From NCBI RefSeq assembly GCF_035918395.1, contig NZ_CP142362.1, positions 905,501 to 969,500 on the forward strand: a stretch of DNA of 64,000 nt, in the 5' to 3' direction. Within the stretch, counting starts at the first letter, position 1, and every line of letters starts with the position of its first letter. This DNA is from Mycolicibacterium sp. ND9-15. Lineage in GTDB: Bacteria; Actinomycetota; Actinomycetes; Mycobacteriales; Mycobacteriaceae. The notes beneath the pieces were generated by a model. That model ran no database searches. It was not told where the DNA came from and worked only from the letters and a program-made list of their open reading frames with translations. Shown piece after piece: positions 1-8,337 of this stretch. The position numbers and the translations under genes are program-made.

Positions 1-73
1 GGATGTCGTTTCGCAACCGCGCGGCGATGATCTCGGCCACCCGCGGCTGACGGATCCGGTGCGTGCTGGTCAT
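1..73 (-). CDS. GntR-family regulator, N-terminal fragment (runs off window)
   Basis: Only the first 24 codons are visible, starting at the ATG whose complement is 71-73. The peptide begins MTSTHRIRQPRVAEIIAARL, which resembles the start of the winged-helix domain of FadR-type GntR regulators (basic residues followed by xVAEIIAxxLRxxI). The start codon overlaps the stop of the upstream thioesterase gene in an ATGA, so the two are probably co-translated. The likely role is local repressor of the divergent locus, whose promoter carries a GntR-type palindrome at 751-770. The rest of the gene lies outside the window, so the family call rests on few residues. Confidence 0.5.
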   Translation of the reverse strand, partial: MTSTHRIRQPRVAEIIAARLRNDI

Positions 74-720
74 CTCGGCCGGCGCTTCCCGAAGTCGAAG
101 ACCGACAACCGCTCGGGCGAGGACGCCGAGGTGTTGAACTCCCCGGTGCACAACACCTCGTCGTCAAGCAGCAGCCGCGCGGTCGACGTGACACGTCCAT
201 CGGACTCCACGCGGGTCACGTCGAAACTCAACTCGGCCAGGATCGGTGTCGGCCTGCGAAAAATGACGGTCAGCGAGCGCGTCTTACCCGTTCGCCCAGT
301 GGCGCAACTGTGATGCTGGGTGACGCAATCGAAGAACACCGCGAGAAATCCGCCGTACACCAAACCCGGCGGGCCCTCGAACAGGACGGGAAAAGTGACC
401 CGCCCCGATGCGGAGTCGGCGCCGATCTCGTCGAAGGTGTACTCGGGGAACGCCGGGTTGTAGGCGCCGATATCGAAGGCGTGATCGAGGTAAACCCGTT
501 GCGAATCGGTCGCGTCGGGCCCGATGCGCGGTGTCGGGTCCGACGGTGCCGTGGCGGCGAGTTCGCGCTCCCATTCGTCGATCTGCCGAAGCATCGTGTC
601 GACGGTGGGATGGTTGTGTTCCAACGACAGCAGCAGTCCGCTCAGCCGGCGGATGGCACCCGCGGCGGCGACGGTCTGCGCCAGCGGTTGCTCGCCGAAG
701 GTGGGCGTGTCCTGTGCCAT
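70..720 (-). CDS. hotdog-fold thioesterase-like protein
   Basis: 216 residues. The C-terminal half (about residues 85-205) has the pattern of a PaaI-type hotdog domain, including the segment GPPGLVYGGFLAVFFD, where a glycine-rich turn leads into the long helix, followed by strand-rich sequence around TRSLTVIFRRPTPI. The N-terminal 80 residues are helical and unassigned. It probably hydrolyses or binds an acyl-CoA. It is transcribed away from the crotonase/ligase operon and is ATGA-coupled to a GntR gene. The start at the ATG complementary to 718-720 follows the divergent promoter region directly. Substrate is unknown; a non-catalytic acyl-CoA-binding role is possible. Confidence 0.7.
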   Translation of the reverse strand: MAQDTPTFGEQPLAQTVAAAGAIRRLSGLLLSLEHNHPTVDTMLRQIDEWERELAATAPSDPTPRIGPDATDSQRVYLDHAFDIGAYNPAFPEYTFDEIGADSASGRVTFPVLFEGPPGLVYGGFLAVFFDCVTQHHSCATGRTGKTRSLTVIFRRPTPILAELSFDVTRVESDGRVTSTARLLLDDEVLCTGEFNTSASSPERLSVFDFGKRRPR

Positions 721-750
721 CGGTGCCCTTCCGTCAGCGATGCTGTCCTT

Positions 751-770
751 GCTAACTTGTACAAGATAGC
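751..770. promoter_or_regulatory. candidate GntR operator in divergent promoter
   Basis: GCTA-A-CTTGTACAAG-A-TAGC is a 20-bp palindrome broken by a single symmetric A/A mismatch. Its core CTTGTACAAG fits the TTGT...ACAA type of site used by many GntR regulators. It lies about 30 bp from the start codons of both the thioesterase (leftward) and the first crotonase (rightward). The neighbouring GntR gene at the left edge is the natural candidate ligand-responsive repressor. The regulator assignment is inference. Confidence 0.6.
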
Positions 771-801
771 AATACTGTAGGGCTAACCGTATAGCGGCAG
801 A

Positions 802-1623
802 TTGGCGGGTTCAACGGTGACCGATGCGGCCGACGACGGTGTGGTGGCGACATCGCGTGACGGCGCGGTCTTGCGCATCACGCTCGACCGACCGGTCCGG
901 CGTAATGCGCTGAGCCACAGCATGGTCGACGTGCTGGTCGACGCCCTGACCGCTGCCGCCACCGACGACTCGCTGCGCGCCGTGCATATCAGCGGCGGCG
1001 GTTCGGACTTCTGCGCGGGCGCGGACTGGGTGGCCGCCAACACCGGCGAACAGCGGCCCCGCACCGGCGACCTGGTCCGGCGCCTACCCCACGGAGCTCA
1101 CCGGGCGATCGAACTTGTGCACACGCTTCACCTCCCGGTGGTGTGCACGGTTCGCGGGTGGGCAGCGGCCCTCGGCTGCAACCTGGCGTTGGCAGCCGAC
1201 TTCACCGTCGCCGCAGAGGACGCGGTGTTCTGGGAACCGTTCCTCGGCCGCGGCTTCAGCCCCGATTCGGGTTCGACCTGGCTGCTGCCCCGGCTCGTCG
1301 GTCTGGCGCGCGCCAAGCGGATGCTATTGCTCGGCGAGAAGGTCAGCGGCGCCGAGGCGGCCGAGTGGGGTCTGATCCACGCCGCGGTGCCCGAAACCGA
1401 ATTGCACACTGCGAGCGAAGAACTCATCGCACGACTGGCGTCGGGTCCGACGGTGGCGCTCGGCCTGGCCAAGCAGGCCATCCACTACGGCCAGCACGCG
1501 TCGCTTACCGACACTATGAACCAGGAGCTCTACAACGTCGAGTTGTCCTGCCGAACCACCGATTTCAAAGAAGGACTGGCGGCGTTCCGTGACAAGCGCG
1601 CGCCGGAGTTCCACGGGCGCTGA
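802..1623 (+). CDS. enoyl-CoA hydratase/isomerase (crotonase) family protein 1
   Basis: 273 residues starting at TTG 802; GTG 817 is an alternative, and neither has a strong ribosome site. Crotonase fold: the oxyanion-hole segments are DRPVRRNALS near the N-terminus and DFCAGADW around residues 70-77, then GWAAALGCNLALAADF. Compared with classical hydratase, the positions of the two catalytic glutamates appear to be Asn (in LGCNL) and Phe (in WEPFLG), so simple hydration is doubtful; another crotonase reaction is possible. First gene of a six-gene operon with two more crotonases and three acyl-CoA ligases; 15 bp separate it from the next gene. Confidence 0.85.
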   Translation: MAGSTVTDAADDGVVATSRDGAVLRITLDRPVRRNALSHSMVDVLVDALTAAATDDSLRAVHISGGGSDFCAGADWVAANTGEQRPRTGDLVRRLPHGAHRAIELVHTLHLPVVCTVRGWAAALGCNLALAADFTVAAEDAVFWEPFLGRGFSPDSGSTWLLPRLVGLARAKRMLLLGEKVSGAEAAEWGLIHAAVPETELHTASEELIARLASGPTVALGLAKQAIHYGQHASLTDTMNQELYNVELSCRTTDFKEGLAAFRDKRAPEFHGR

Positions 1624-1638
1624 CGGATAGGAAGAGAA

Positions 1639-2448
1639 TTGTCCACCAGGTTTGACGACATCACCTACCAGGTCGACGGGCACAAGGCGACGATCACCTT
1701 GAACCGTCCCAACGCGCTCAACGCACTGAGCCCGCACATGATCGCCGAACTCCGCGCCGCCTACCACGACGCCGAGAACGACGACGACATCTGGATCCTG
1801 ATCGTGACCGGCACGGGCCGGGCCTTTTGCACCGGCGCCGACGTCGGCGAGATCCCCGAGGACGGCAGGGTGATCTACGAGCGCCCCTACCTGTCCACCT
1901 ACGACCAGTGGGAGGCGCCGCAGGAGGGCACACCGCCGTTCCGGCGGATGGCCAAACCGGTCCTCACCGCGGTCAACGGATTGTGCTGTGGCGCCGGTCT
2001 GGACTGGATCACCACCGGCGACATCGCGATCGCCTCCGACCAGGCAACCTTCTTCGACCCGCATGTGAGCATCGGCCTGGTGGCCGCCCGCGAGATGGTG
2101 CGGTTGGCGCGTATCCTGCCCCGTAACATCGCGCTGCGCATGGCGCTGATGGGCAAGCACGAACGGATGAGCGCCCAGCGTGCCTACGAATTGGGCATGA
2201 TCAGCGAAGTGGTAGAGCACGACCGACTGCTCGAAAGGGCACACGAGATAGCCGACATCGTGAACTCGAATGCCCCGCTCGCGGTTCGAGGTACCCGATT
2301 GGCCATCCACAAGACGCTGGACCTGCCCCTGCACGAGGCGGAGATCCTCGCCGAGGCGTTCCGCGAACGGGTGGTGCGCACCGACGACGCCGCCGAGGGA
2401 CCGAAGGCGTTCATGGAGAAGCGCACCCCGAACTGGCAGTGCCGATGA
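1639..2448 (+). CDS. enoyl-CoA hydratase/isomerase (crotonase) family protein 2
   Basis: 269 residues from TTG 1639, preceded by AGGAAG about 5 bp upstream, which decides this start. Crotonase signatures: LNRPNALNALS, AFCTGADVGEI, then CCGAGLDWITTGDIAIAS and FFDPHVSIG. At the two hydratase glutamate positions it appears to carry Asp (GLDW) and His (DPHVS), a pattern shared with the next gene. It acts on an acyl-CoA in the cytosol; the reaction cannot be named. The stop overlaps the next start (ATGA), showing tight coupling within the operon. Confidence 0.87.
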   Translation: MSTRFDDITYQVDGHKATITLNRPNALNALSPHMIAELRAAYHDAENDDDIWILIVTGTGRAFCTGADVGEIPEDGRVIYERPYLSTYDQWEAPQEGTPPFRRMAKPVLTAVNGLCCGAGLDWITTGDIAIASDQATFFDPHVSIGLVAAREMVRLARILPRNIALRMALMGKHERMSAQRAYELGMISEVVEHDRLLERAHEIADIVNSNAPLAVRGTRLAIHKTLDLPLHEAEILAEAFRERVVRTDDAAEGPKAFMEKRTPNWQCR

Positions 2449-3230
2449 CGGCGTTCCGAACCATCCTCCTCGACGTGGACGCCGCCGACCACGTCGCAAC
2501 CGTCACGCTGAACCGGCCCGACTCACTCAATGCGTTCAACCGCACGATGTGTGAGGAGATGTCGCAGGCTTGGCAACTTGTCAAGGAAGACGAAACCGTC
2601 CATGCGGTGGTGCTCCGGGCCGCGGGCGAGCGCGCATTCAGCGCCGGCCTCGACATGAAGACGCCCTACGGCCAACCCGACAACGTCTGGAACCACGAAG
2701 ACCCCGGCGAACACCTGAGCCCGAAATGGCAGAAGATGTGGAAGCCCGTGGTGTGCGCAGTGCAGGGCATGTGCACGGCCGGCGCGTTCTACTTCCTCAA
2801 CGAGGCCGACGTGGTGATCTGCTCCCAGGACGCCACGTTCTTCGACTCACACGTCAGCGCAGGTTTGGTCTGCGCGCTCGAACCGGTCGGGCTGATGCGC
2901 CGCGTCGGCCTCGCCAACGCACTGCGAATCGCCCTGATGGGCAACGACGAACGGGTGAGCGCTGCGACCGCGCTGCAGATCGGGTTGGTGACCGAAGTCG
3001 TACCCGCCGACCGGCTCTGGGCTCGAGCGCACGAAATCGCGGCCGGCATCGCCGCCAAGCCACCGTCGGCCACCCAGGGCACCGTCAAGGCGATCTGGGA
3101 GTCGCTGGAAAAGCCGTACCGCGCGGCGATGGAGCAGAACCTGATCTACACCCGGCTCGGTAACCCCTTGGGGCAGGCCGAACTCGCGGCGGCGCCCATC
3201 GCCGCGAGGTCGGCACCGAGGATTCGCTGA
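2445..3230 (+). CDS. enoyl-CoA hydratase/isomerase (crotonase) family protein 3
   Basis: 261 residues from ATG 2445, chosen over GTG 2439 because it forms an ATGA overlap with the preceding stop. Crotonase features: LNRPDSLNAFN, AFSAGLDMKTP, CTAGAFYFLNEADVVI and FFDSHVSAGLV. It is visibly related to the preceding gene (shared FFD-HVS segment), so a local duplication is likely. The canonical catalytic glutamates appear replaced by Tyr and His. The last base of its stop is the first base of the following ligase start (TGATG), so the six genes form one transcription unit. Confidence 0.86.
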   Translation: MTAFRTILLDVDAADHVATVTLNRPDSLNAFNRTMCEEMSQAWQLVKEDETVHAVVLRAAGERAFSAGLDMKTPYGQPDNVWNHEDPGEHLSPKWQKMWKPVVCAVQGMCTAGAFYFLNEADVVICSQDATFFDSHVSAGLVCALEPVGLMRRVGLANALRIALMGNDERVSAATALQIGLVTEVVPADRLWARAHEIAAGIAAKPPSATQGTVKAIWESLEKPYRAAMEQNLIYTRLGNPLGQAELAAAPIAARSAPRIR

Positions 3231-4687
3231 TGGCCGATCATCCGCTCAGCCACCGCGTCCGGGACATCCTCGCATTGCAGCCCGACGCACCGGCGATCGA
3301 ATACGAAGGCGAATGGAGCACCTGGGGCCAGGTGGCCGAGTTCGCCGCCCAGGTCCGCGGGGTCGGTGTTACGGGGCGGCAGGTGGGAATGTTGTTGCGC
3401 AACAAGCCCGCACACGTCGCCGGCTTCCTCGGCGTGCTGCTCGGGGGCGGCACCGCCGTGGTCGTCAATCCGGGCCGCGGTGACGACCGCATCCGGGCCG
3501 ACCTCGGCGCACTCGAGCTGCCGCTGGTGATCGGCGAGCAGGACGACCTGACCAGGTTGGTCACCACCCCGGGCGCCGACGCGGTCGCGATCTCGTCGAT
3601 ATCCGACCCCATTCGCGTGACGGTCGCCGGGGCATCGGTAGCCGACCAGAACCGCACGGGCGTCGCGGTGCGGATGCTGACCAGCGGCACCACCGGGCCG
3701 CCGAAGCGGGTCGACCTCACCTACGACATGTTGGCGCACAGCGTGCTCGGTCAGGGTTTCGCCGATGCCCCACCACCGAGTGAACTGCGGAGCGGCGTGG
3801 CCATCGTCAACGCCCCGCTGGTCCACATCGGCGGGGTGTTCCGTGTCCTGCAATGTGTCTGCGAGGGCCGGTCCTTCGCCCTTCTGGACCGCTTCGAACT
3901 GAACCGGTGGGCCGACGCGGTGCGCCGCCACCGACCGCGGGCGGTGTCCCTGGTGCCTGCCGCGCTGCGCACCGTGCTGCACTCGGACCTGACCCGCGAC
4001 GATCTGGCCGGTATCCGCGCGGTCACCTCCGGTACCGCACCGCTGTCGGCCGACGACGCCGACGCGTTCACCGAGAAGTTCGGCATACCGGTGCTGACAT
4101 CCTACGCCGCAACGGAATTCGGCGGCGGCGTCGCCGGCTGGACACTGGCGGACTACCAGAAGTACTGGCAGGGCAAGCGGGGCAGTGTGGGCAGGGCCAG
4201 CCTCGGCGCCCAGCTGCGGGTCGTCGACGACGACGGACAGACGCTCGGCGTGGATCAGGCCGGCCTGCTGGAGGTCAAGCCCGGCCAGCTGGGCCCGGCG
4301 GCGGAGTGGATGCGTACGACGGACATGGCGCGCATCGACGCCGACGGGTTCGTGTGGATCCTCGGGCGTGCCGACCAGGCGATCATCCGCGGCGGGTTCA
4401 AGATATTGCCCGACGAGGTGCGCGCAGTGCTGGAAAGCCACCCCGCGGTGCACAGCGCCGCCGTGGTCGCTCAACCTGACGACCGGCTCGGTGAGACACC
4501 GGCGGCGATGGTGCAACTTCGGGAACCGGTCGACGTCGCGACGCTGGAGAACTTCTTGCGAACTCGGCTGGCCCGCTACGAGGTTCCGACCGCCATCGCG
4601 ATCGTCGAACAGATGCCGTGCACGCCGTCGGGTAAGCCCGACCTCAGCGCGGTCCGGGAGCACTTCGCCACCGTCGGACATGCCTGA
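3230..4687 (+). CDS. AMP-dependent acyl-CoA synthetase/ligase 1
   Basis: 485 residues, an ANL-superfamily adenylating enzyme that activates a carboxylic acid to acyl-AMP and then acyl-CoA. Visible motifs: P-loop LTSGTTGPPKR (around residue 147), the YAATEFGG segment, the hinge region TDMARIDADGFVWILGRADQAI, and the C-terminal catalytic lysine in PSGKPDLS. It lacks any signal or membrane segment. It is the first of three ligases in tandem after three crotonases, so it probably activates the substrate of this pathway or a related intermediate. Its 3' end overlaps the next gene by 8 bp. Confidence 0.88.
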   Translation: MADHPLSHRVRDILALQPDAPAIEYEGEWSTWGQVAEFAAQVRGVGVTGRQVGMLLRNKPAHVAGFLGVLLGGGTAVVVNPGRGDDRIRADLGALELPLVIGEQDDLTRLVTTPGADAVAISSISDPIRVTVAGASVADQNRTGVAVRMLTSGTTGPPKRVDLTYDMLAHSVLGQGFADAPPPSELRSGVAIVNAPLVHIGGVFRVLQCVCEGRSFALLDRFELNRWADAVRRHRPRAVSLVPAALRTVLHSDLTRDDLAGIRAVTSGTAPLSADDADAFTEKFGIPVLTSYAATEFGGGVAGWTLADYQKYWQGKRGSVGRASLGAQLRVVDDDGQTLGVDQAGLLEVKPGQLGPAAEWMRTTDMARIDADGFVWILGRADQAIIRGGFKILPDEVRAVLESHPAVHSAAVVAQPDDRLGETPAAMVQLREPVDVATLENFLRTRLARYEVPTAIAIVEQMPCTPSGKPDLSAVREHFATVGHA

Positions 4688-6191
4688 ACACACCGTCGCG
4701 GCGGTCTTGCGGGCGCAGGCAGGCGCGCGGGGCGAGCACCCGCTGCTGATCTGCGATGACGACCGCCTGAGCTATGCCGACGCCGACCGTCTCTCGGCCC
4801 GAGTGGCCCGCGGGCTCATCGCGCTCGGCGCGGGCAAGGGCACCCACGTCGGAGTGCTGTATCCGAACGGGTCGGCCTTCGTGATCGCGATGCTGGCGGC
4901 CGCGCGGATCGGCGCCGTCGTGATCCCGGTCTCGACGCTGGCGACCACGCCCGAGATGCGCGACCAGCTCGGCCACGCCGACGTCGAAATGCTGTTGGCC
5001 ACCGCCTCTTACCGCTCCCACGACTACCGACAGCGGCTGGCCGACGTCGAGGGGCTTCCACTGCTGCGACATGTGTTCATCGACGCCGACCCGGCGGAGT
5101 CGGCGGAGGCCGGCTTGCTGGCCGCACTCGAGGACGATGTCGAACCGTGCGACGAGCTGGCGATCATCTACACCTCGGGTTCGACCAGCGCGCCGAAGGG
5201 CGTCGTGCACACTCATGCCGGACTGCTCGACCACCAGGTGGTGCTGAACGAGATACGCGGCCTGACCGCACACGAAAAGTTGTTCAGCAACTCGCCGTTC
5301 TTCTGGATCGGCGGGTTCGCGTACTCGGTACTGGCCACGCTGCTCGCCGGTGCGACGTTGTTGTGTTCCAACGCGATCGACCCCGGTGACACTCTCGACC
5401 TGCTGGAGGGCGAGAAGCCGACGATGACCAACGGGTTCGTGGCCGGCATCGCGCATCTGGCCCGCCACCCCAGCTTGCCGGGGCGCGACCTGTCGACGAT
5501 CAGGCGGGGCAACCTGTACCCGATCATGGCGCCCGAGGTGCGCCCCGCGGACCCCGAGCTGCGCCACACCATGCTCGGGATGACCGAGTCCGGCAGCGTC
5601 ATCCTGGCCAGCTCAGACGAGTCCGACCAGCCCGAGCACCGGCGCGGTTGCTTCGGCAAGCCGGTACCCGGCTTCGACGTCAAGGTCGTCGAACCCGATA
5701 CCGGTCGGCCCGTCGCCGTCGGTGACGTCGGCGAGCTGTGCGCCCGTGGACCCTTCATGATGCAGCGGTACTACAAGCGCAGCCGGGAGGTATGCTTCGA
5801 CGCCGAAGGTTGGTTCCACACCGGCGATCTCGTCCGCACCGACGAGGACGGTTTCTTCTACTTCATCGGCCGGCGCGGCGCGATGATCAAGACCGCGGGT
5901 GCCAACGTCGCACCCGCAGAGGTGGAACGTGCGATCGCGAAGGTGACCGGCGGCACCGTCGCGCACGTGATCGGCCTGCCCGACCCTGAACGCGGCCAAC
6001 TCGTCGCCGCGGTCGTCGCACTGGAGGACGGCGCGACATTCGACGAGGCCGCCTGCCGCGAGCGGCTCAAGACGGAGTTGTCGGCGTACAAGATGCCCCG
6101 CCGATACGCGGCGGTCCCCAGTGCCCGAATTCCGGTGCTGTCCAGCGGAAAGGTCGATATGTCGCGACTGATCGAGGTGTTCGATGTCTGA
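4680..6191 (+). CDS. AMP-dependent acyl-CoA synthetase/ligase 2
   Basis: 503 residues from ATG 4680, which overlaps the end of the preceding ligase by 8 bp. The reading frame stays open upstream through that gene, but homology begins at MPEHTVAAVLRAQAG. ANL motifs: YTSGSTSAPKGVVHTH, LGMTESGS, the hinge WFHTGDLVRTDEDGFFYFIGR, and the A10 lysine in LSSGKVDMSRL. It forms an acyl-adenylate and then a CoA thioester. It resembles the following ligase more than the preceding one (shared FFWIGGF / FFWVGGF segment), suggesting a tandem duplication. Confidence 0.88.
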   Translation: MPEHTVAAVLRAQAGARGEHPLLICDDDRLSYADADRLSARVARGLIALGAGKGTHVGVLYPNGSAFVIAMLAAARIGAVVIPVSTLATTPEMRDQLGHADVEMLLATASYRSHDYRQRLADVEGLPLLRHVFIDADPAESAEAGLLAALEDDVEPCDELAIIYTSGSTSAPKGVVHTHAGLLDHQVVLNEIRGLTAHEKLFSNSPFFWIGGFAYSVLATLLAGATLLCSNAIDPGDTLDLLEGEKPTMTNGFVAGIAHLARHPSLPGRDLSTIRRGNLYPIMAPEVRPADPELRHTMLGMTESGSVILASSDESDQPEHRRGCFGKPVPGFDVKVVEPDTGRPVAVGDVGELCARGPFMMQRYYKRSREVCFDAEGWFHTGDLVRTDEDGFFYFIGRRGAMIKTAGANVAPAEVERAIAKVTGGTVAHVIGLPDPERGQLVAAVVALEDGATFDEAACRERLKTELSAYKMPRRYAAVPSARIPVLSSGKVDMSRLIEVFDV

Positions 6192-7674
6192 CACGATCGA
6201 CACATTGGTGCGCCGCCGCGCCGCCGAGCACGGCGCAAAGCCAATGGTGATCGACCCGTCGACCCGGATCACCTACACCGAACTCGACGCCACCACAGCA
6301 GAATTGGCCGCCGCGTTGGTGTCCGCCGGGGTGGGCAAGGGCAGCAGGGTCGGGTTGATCATGCCCAACCGTGCCGAGTGGGTGCGGATCGCGATCGCGG
6401 TGACCCGGGTGGGCGCCGTCCTGGTCCCGTTGAGCACGCTGCTGCAGCCGCCGGAACTCGCTGCGCAACTGGGCATGGCGTCAGTGCAGTTCCTGGTCAC
6501 CGTCGAAGAGTTCCGCGGCCACCACTACCTCGAGGATCTATCCGCCGAGCCGGCCAATCTGCCCGCCCTGCGCGAGATCTGGCGCGCCGACCGGCTCCCC
6601 TCCGGCGGCTCGGCACCCGTCGATGAGATCGCCGCTGCCGTCACGCCGAGTGACACGTTGGCGATCATGTTCACCTCCGGCAGCAGCGGGCCGCCAAAGG
6701 GTGTGATCCACTCGCACGGCAACGCTTTGGGCGCGGTGCGATCCGGTCTGGCGGCGCGTTGCATCTCCGCCGACACCCGGTTGTATCTGCCCATGCCGTT
6801 CTTCTGGGTCGGCGGCTTCGGCAGCGGCATCCTGTCCGCCCTGTTGGCGGGCGCCACCCTGGTCACCGAGGAGATCCCCAGGCCGGAGACCACACTCCGT
6901 CTTCTCGAACGCGAACGCGTCACGCTGTTTCGGGGCTGGCCCGACCAGGCAGAGGCGTTAGCGCGGCAGGCCCCCACCGTCGGGGCCGATCTGTCGTCGC
7001 TGCGCCCCGGTAGCTTGCCGGCGCTGTTACCCGCCGATCAACGCGGCGCGCCCGGCGCACGGGCGAACCTGTTCGGTATGACCGAGTCCTTCGGCCCGTA
7101 CTGCGGCTACCGCGCCGACACCGACATGCCTCGGTCGGCATGGGGCAGTTGCGGAAAACCGTTCGACGGCATGGAGGTCCGCATCGTCGACCCCGACAGC
7201 GGTGAGCCGGTGCCGACCGGGACCATCGGGATGATCCAGATCCGCGGACCGCACGTGCTGCGGGGGATCTGCCGCCGCAGCCGGGAGGAGGTGTTCACCA
7301 CAGACGGTTTCTATCCCACCGGCGACCTCGGCCACTTCGACGACGGCGGCTTCATGTTCTCTCACGGCCGCTGCGACGACATGTTCAAAGTCAGCGGCGC
7401 AACGGTCTACCCGAGCGAGGTCGAGCAGGCACTGCGGACCATCGACGGGGTGCAGAACGCGATCGTCACCGAGGTCGCCGGCAGGGTCGGCGCCGTCGTG
7501 ATCTCCGGGCGTACGGTCGACGAGTTGCGCGCCGAGGCCCGAAAGCGGCTGAGCACGTTCAAGGTTCCGACGATTTGGCTGATCACCGACTCGGACGGCG
7601 ATATCCCCCGCAAGGCGACGGGCAAGGTCGATCTCCGAAAGTTGCGTGAGATCCTGCTCGCGCAAGCTAGGTGA
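6184..7674 (+). CDS. AMP-dependent acyl-CoA synthetase/ligase 3
   Basis: 496 residues from ATG 6184, overlapping the previous gene by 8 bp. ANL motifs: FTSGSSGPPKGVIHSH, LFGMTESFG, FYPTGDLGHFDDGGFMFSHGR, and the catalytic lysine in KATGKVDLRKL. Last gene of the rightward operon; it ends 8 bp inside the convergent GntR gene. Three ligases in one operon imply either several related substrates or separate activation steps, for example of a side chain and a ring-cleavage product. Substrate is not predictable from the sequence alone. Confidence 0.88.
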   Translation: MSDTIDTLVRRRAAEHGAKPMVIDPSTRITYTELDATTAELAAALVSAGVGKGSRVGLIMPNRAEWVRIAIAVTRVGAVLVPLSTLLQPPELAAQLGMASVQFLVTVEEFRGHHYLEDLSAEPANLPALREIWRADRLPSGGSAPVDEIAAAVTPSDTLAIMFTSGSSGPPKGVIHSHGNALGAVRSGLAARCISADTRLYLPMPFFWVGGFGSGILSALLAGATLVTEEIPRPETTLRLLERERVTLFRGWPDQAEALARQAPTVGADLSSLRPGSLPALLPADQRGAPGARANLFGMTESFGPYCGYRADTDMPRSAWGSCGKPFDGMEVRIVDPDSGEPVPTGTIGMIQIRGPHVLRGICRRSREEVFTTDGFYPTGDLGHFDDGGFMFSHGRCDDMFKVSGATVYPSEVEQALRTIDGVQNAIVTEVAGRVGAVVISGRTVDELRAEARKRLSTFKVPTIWLITDSDGDIPRKATGKVDLRKLREILLAQAR

Positions 7675-8335
7675 TCACGCCGCGCTCGGCGAGGTGGTCG
7701 ATCAACGGCTCCGCGCCGGCGGCGAGATGCTCGGACATCTCGGTGCGGGCACGGATCTCGCTGTGTTGCTCCAGTGCGGACAGTATCCGCCGGTGGTGGT
7801 CGTTCGACCGCTCGGGCCAGCCGGCGACGACCGGGAACACCGACTCGGGGGCGTAACGGGTGATCTGCGACATCAATTGAGCGAGTTTGGGTGAATCTGC
7901 GGCCACGTTGATGGCCCGGTGAAACTCGTGGTTGAGCCGGACCGCGCGTTCGCCGTCGGCGACAGCGTAGGCCGCTTCGAGGTCGGACTGGATCTGCTTG
8001 AGTTCGCGCAGTTGCTCGTCGGTGATGTTGGCCGCCGCCCGCGCCGCGAGCTCACCGCCGATGTAGGCCTGCACATTCGACACGTCGGTGAGATCGCGGC
8101 CGGTGACCGGCAGCACGACGAATCCTCGGCGCGGCTGTTGGGCGAGCAGTCCTTCGGCCTTCAACTCGAACAGCGCCTCGCGTACCGGGGTGACGCTGAT
8201 ACCCAGTTCCGCTGCCAGCTGATCGAGTCGCACATACTCGCCAGCGGTGTAGGTTCCGTCGAAGATGCGGTTGCGCACGAAACGTGCGACGTCTTCGGCG
8301 AGTTGAGGGCGCGACGCGAAATCCGGGGCGGTCAC
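7667..8335 (-). CDS. GntR-family (FadR/FCD type) transcriptional regulator
   Basis: 222 residues from GTG 8335. N-terminal winged helix (about residues 10-75, with LDQLAAELGISVTPVREALFELKAEGLL as the recognition region), then an all-helical FCD ligand domain with the metal-binding type histidine in NHEFHRAI. It is the last gene of the leftward SDR-thiolase-dehydrogenase operon, 2 bp after the dehydrogenase stop, and probably represses that operon in response to a pathway intermediate. A symmetric AT-rich site at 11546-11564 in the operon promoter is its likely target. Confidence 0.88.
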   Translation of the reverse strand: MTAPDFASRPQLAEDVARFVRNRIFDGTYTAGEYVRLDQLAAELGISVTPVREALFELKAEGLLAQQPRRGFVVLPVTGRDLTDVSNVQAYIGGELAARAAANITDEQLRELKQIQSDLEAAYAVADGERAVRLNHEFHRAINVAADSPKLAQLMSQITRYAPESVFPVVAGWPERSNDHHRRILSALEQHSEIRARTEMSEHLAAGAEPLIDHLAERGVIT

Positions 8336-8337
8336 GG

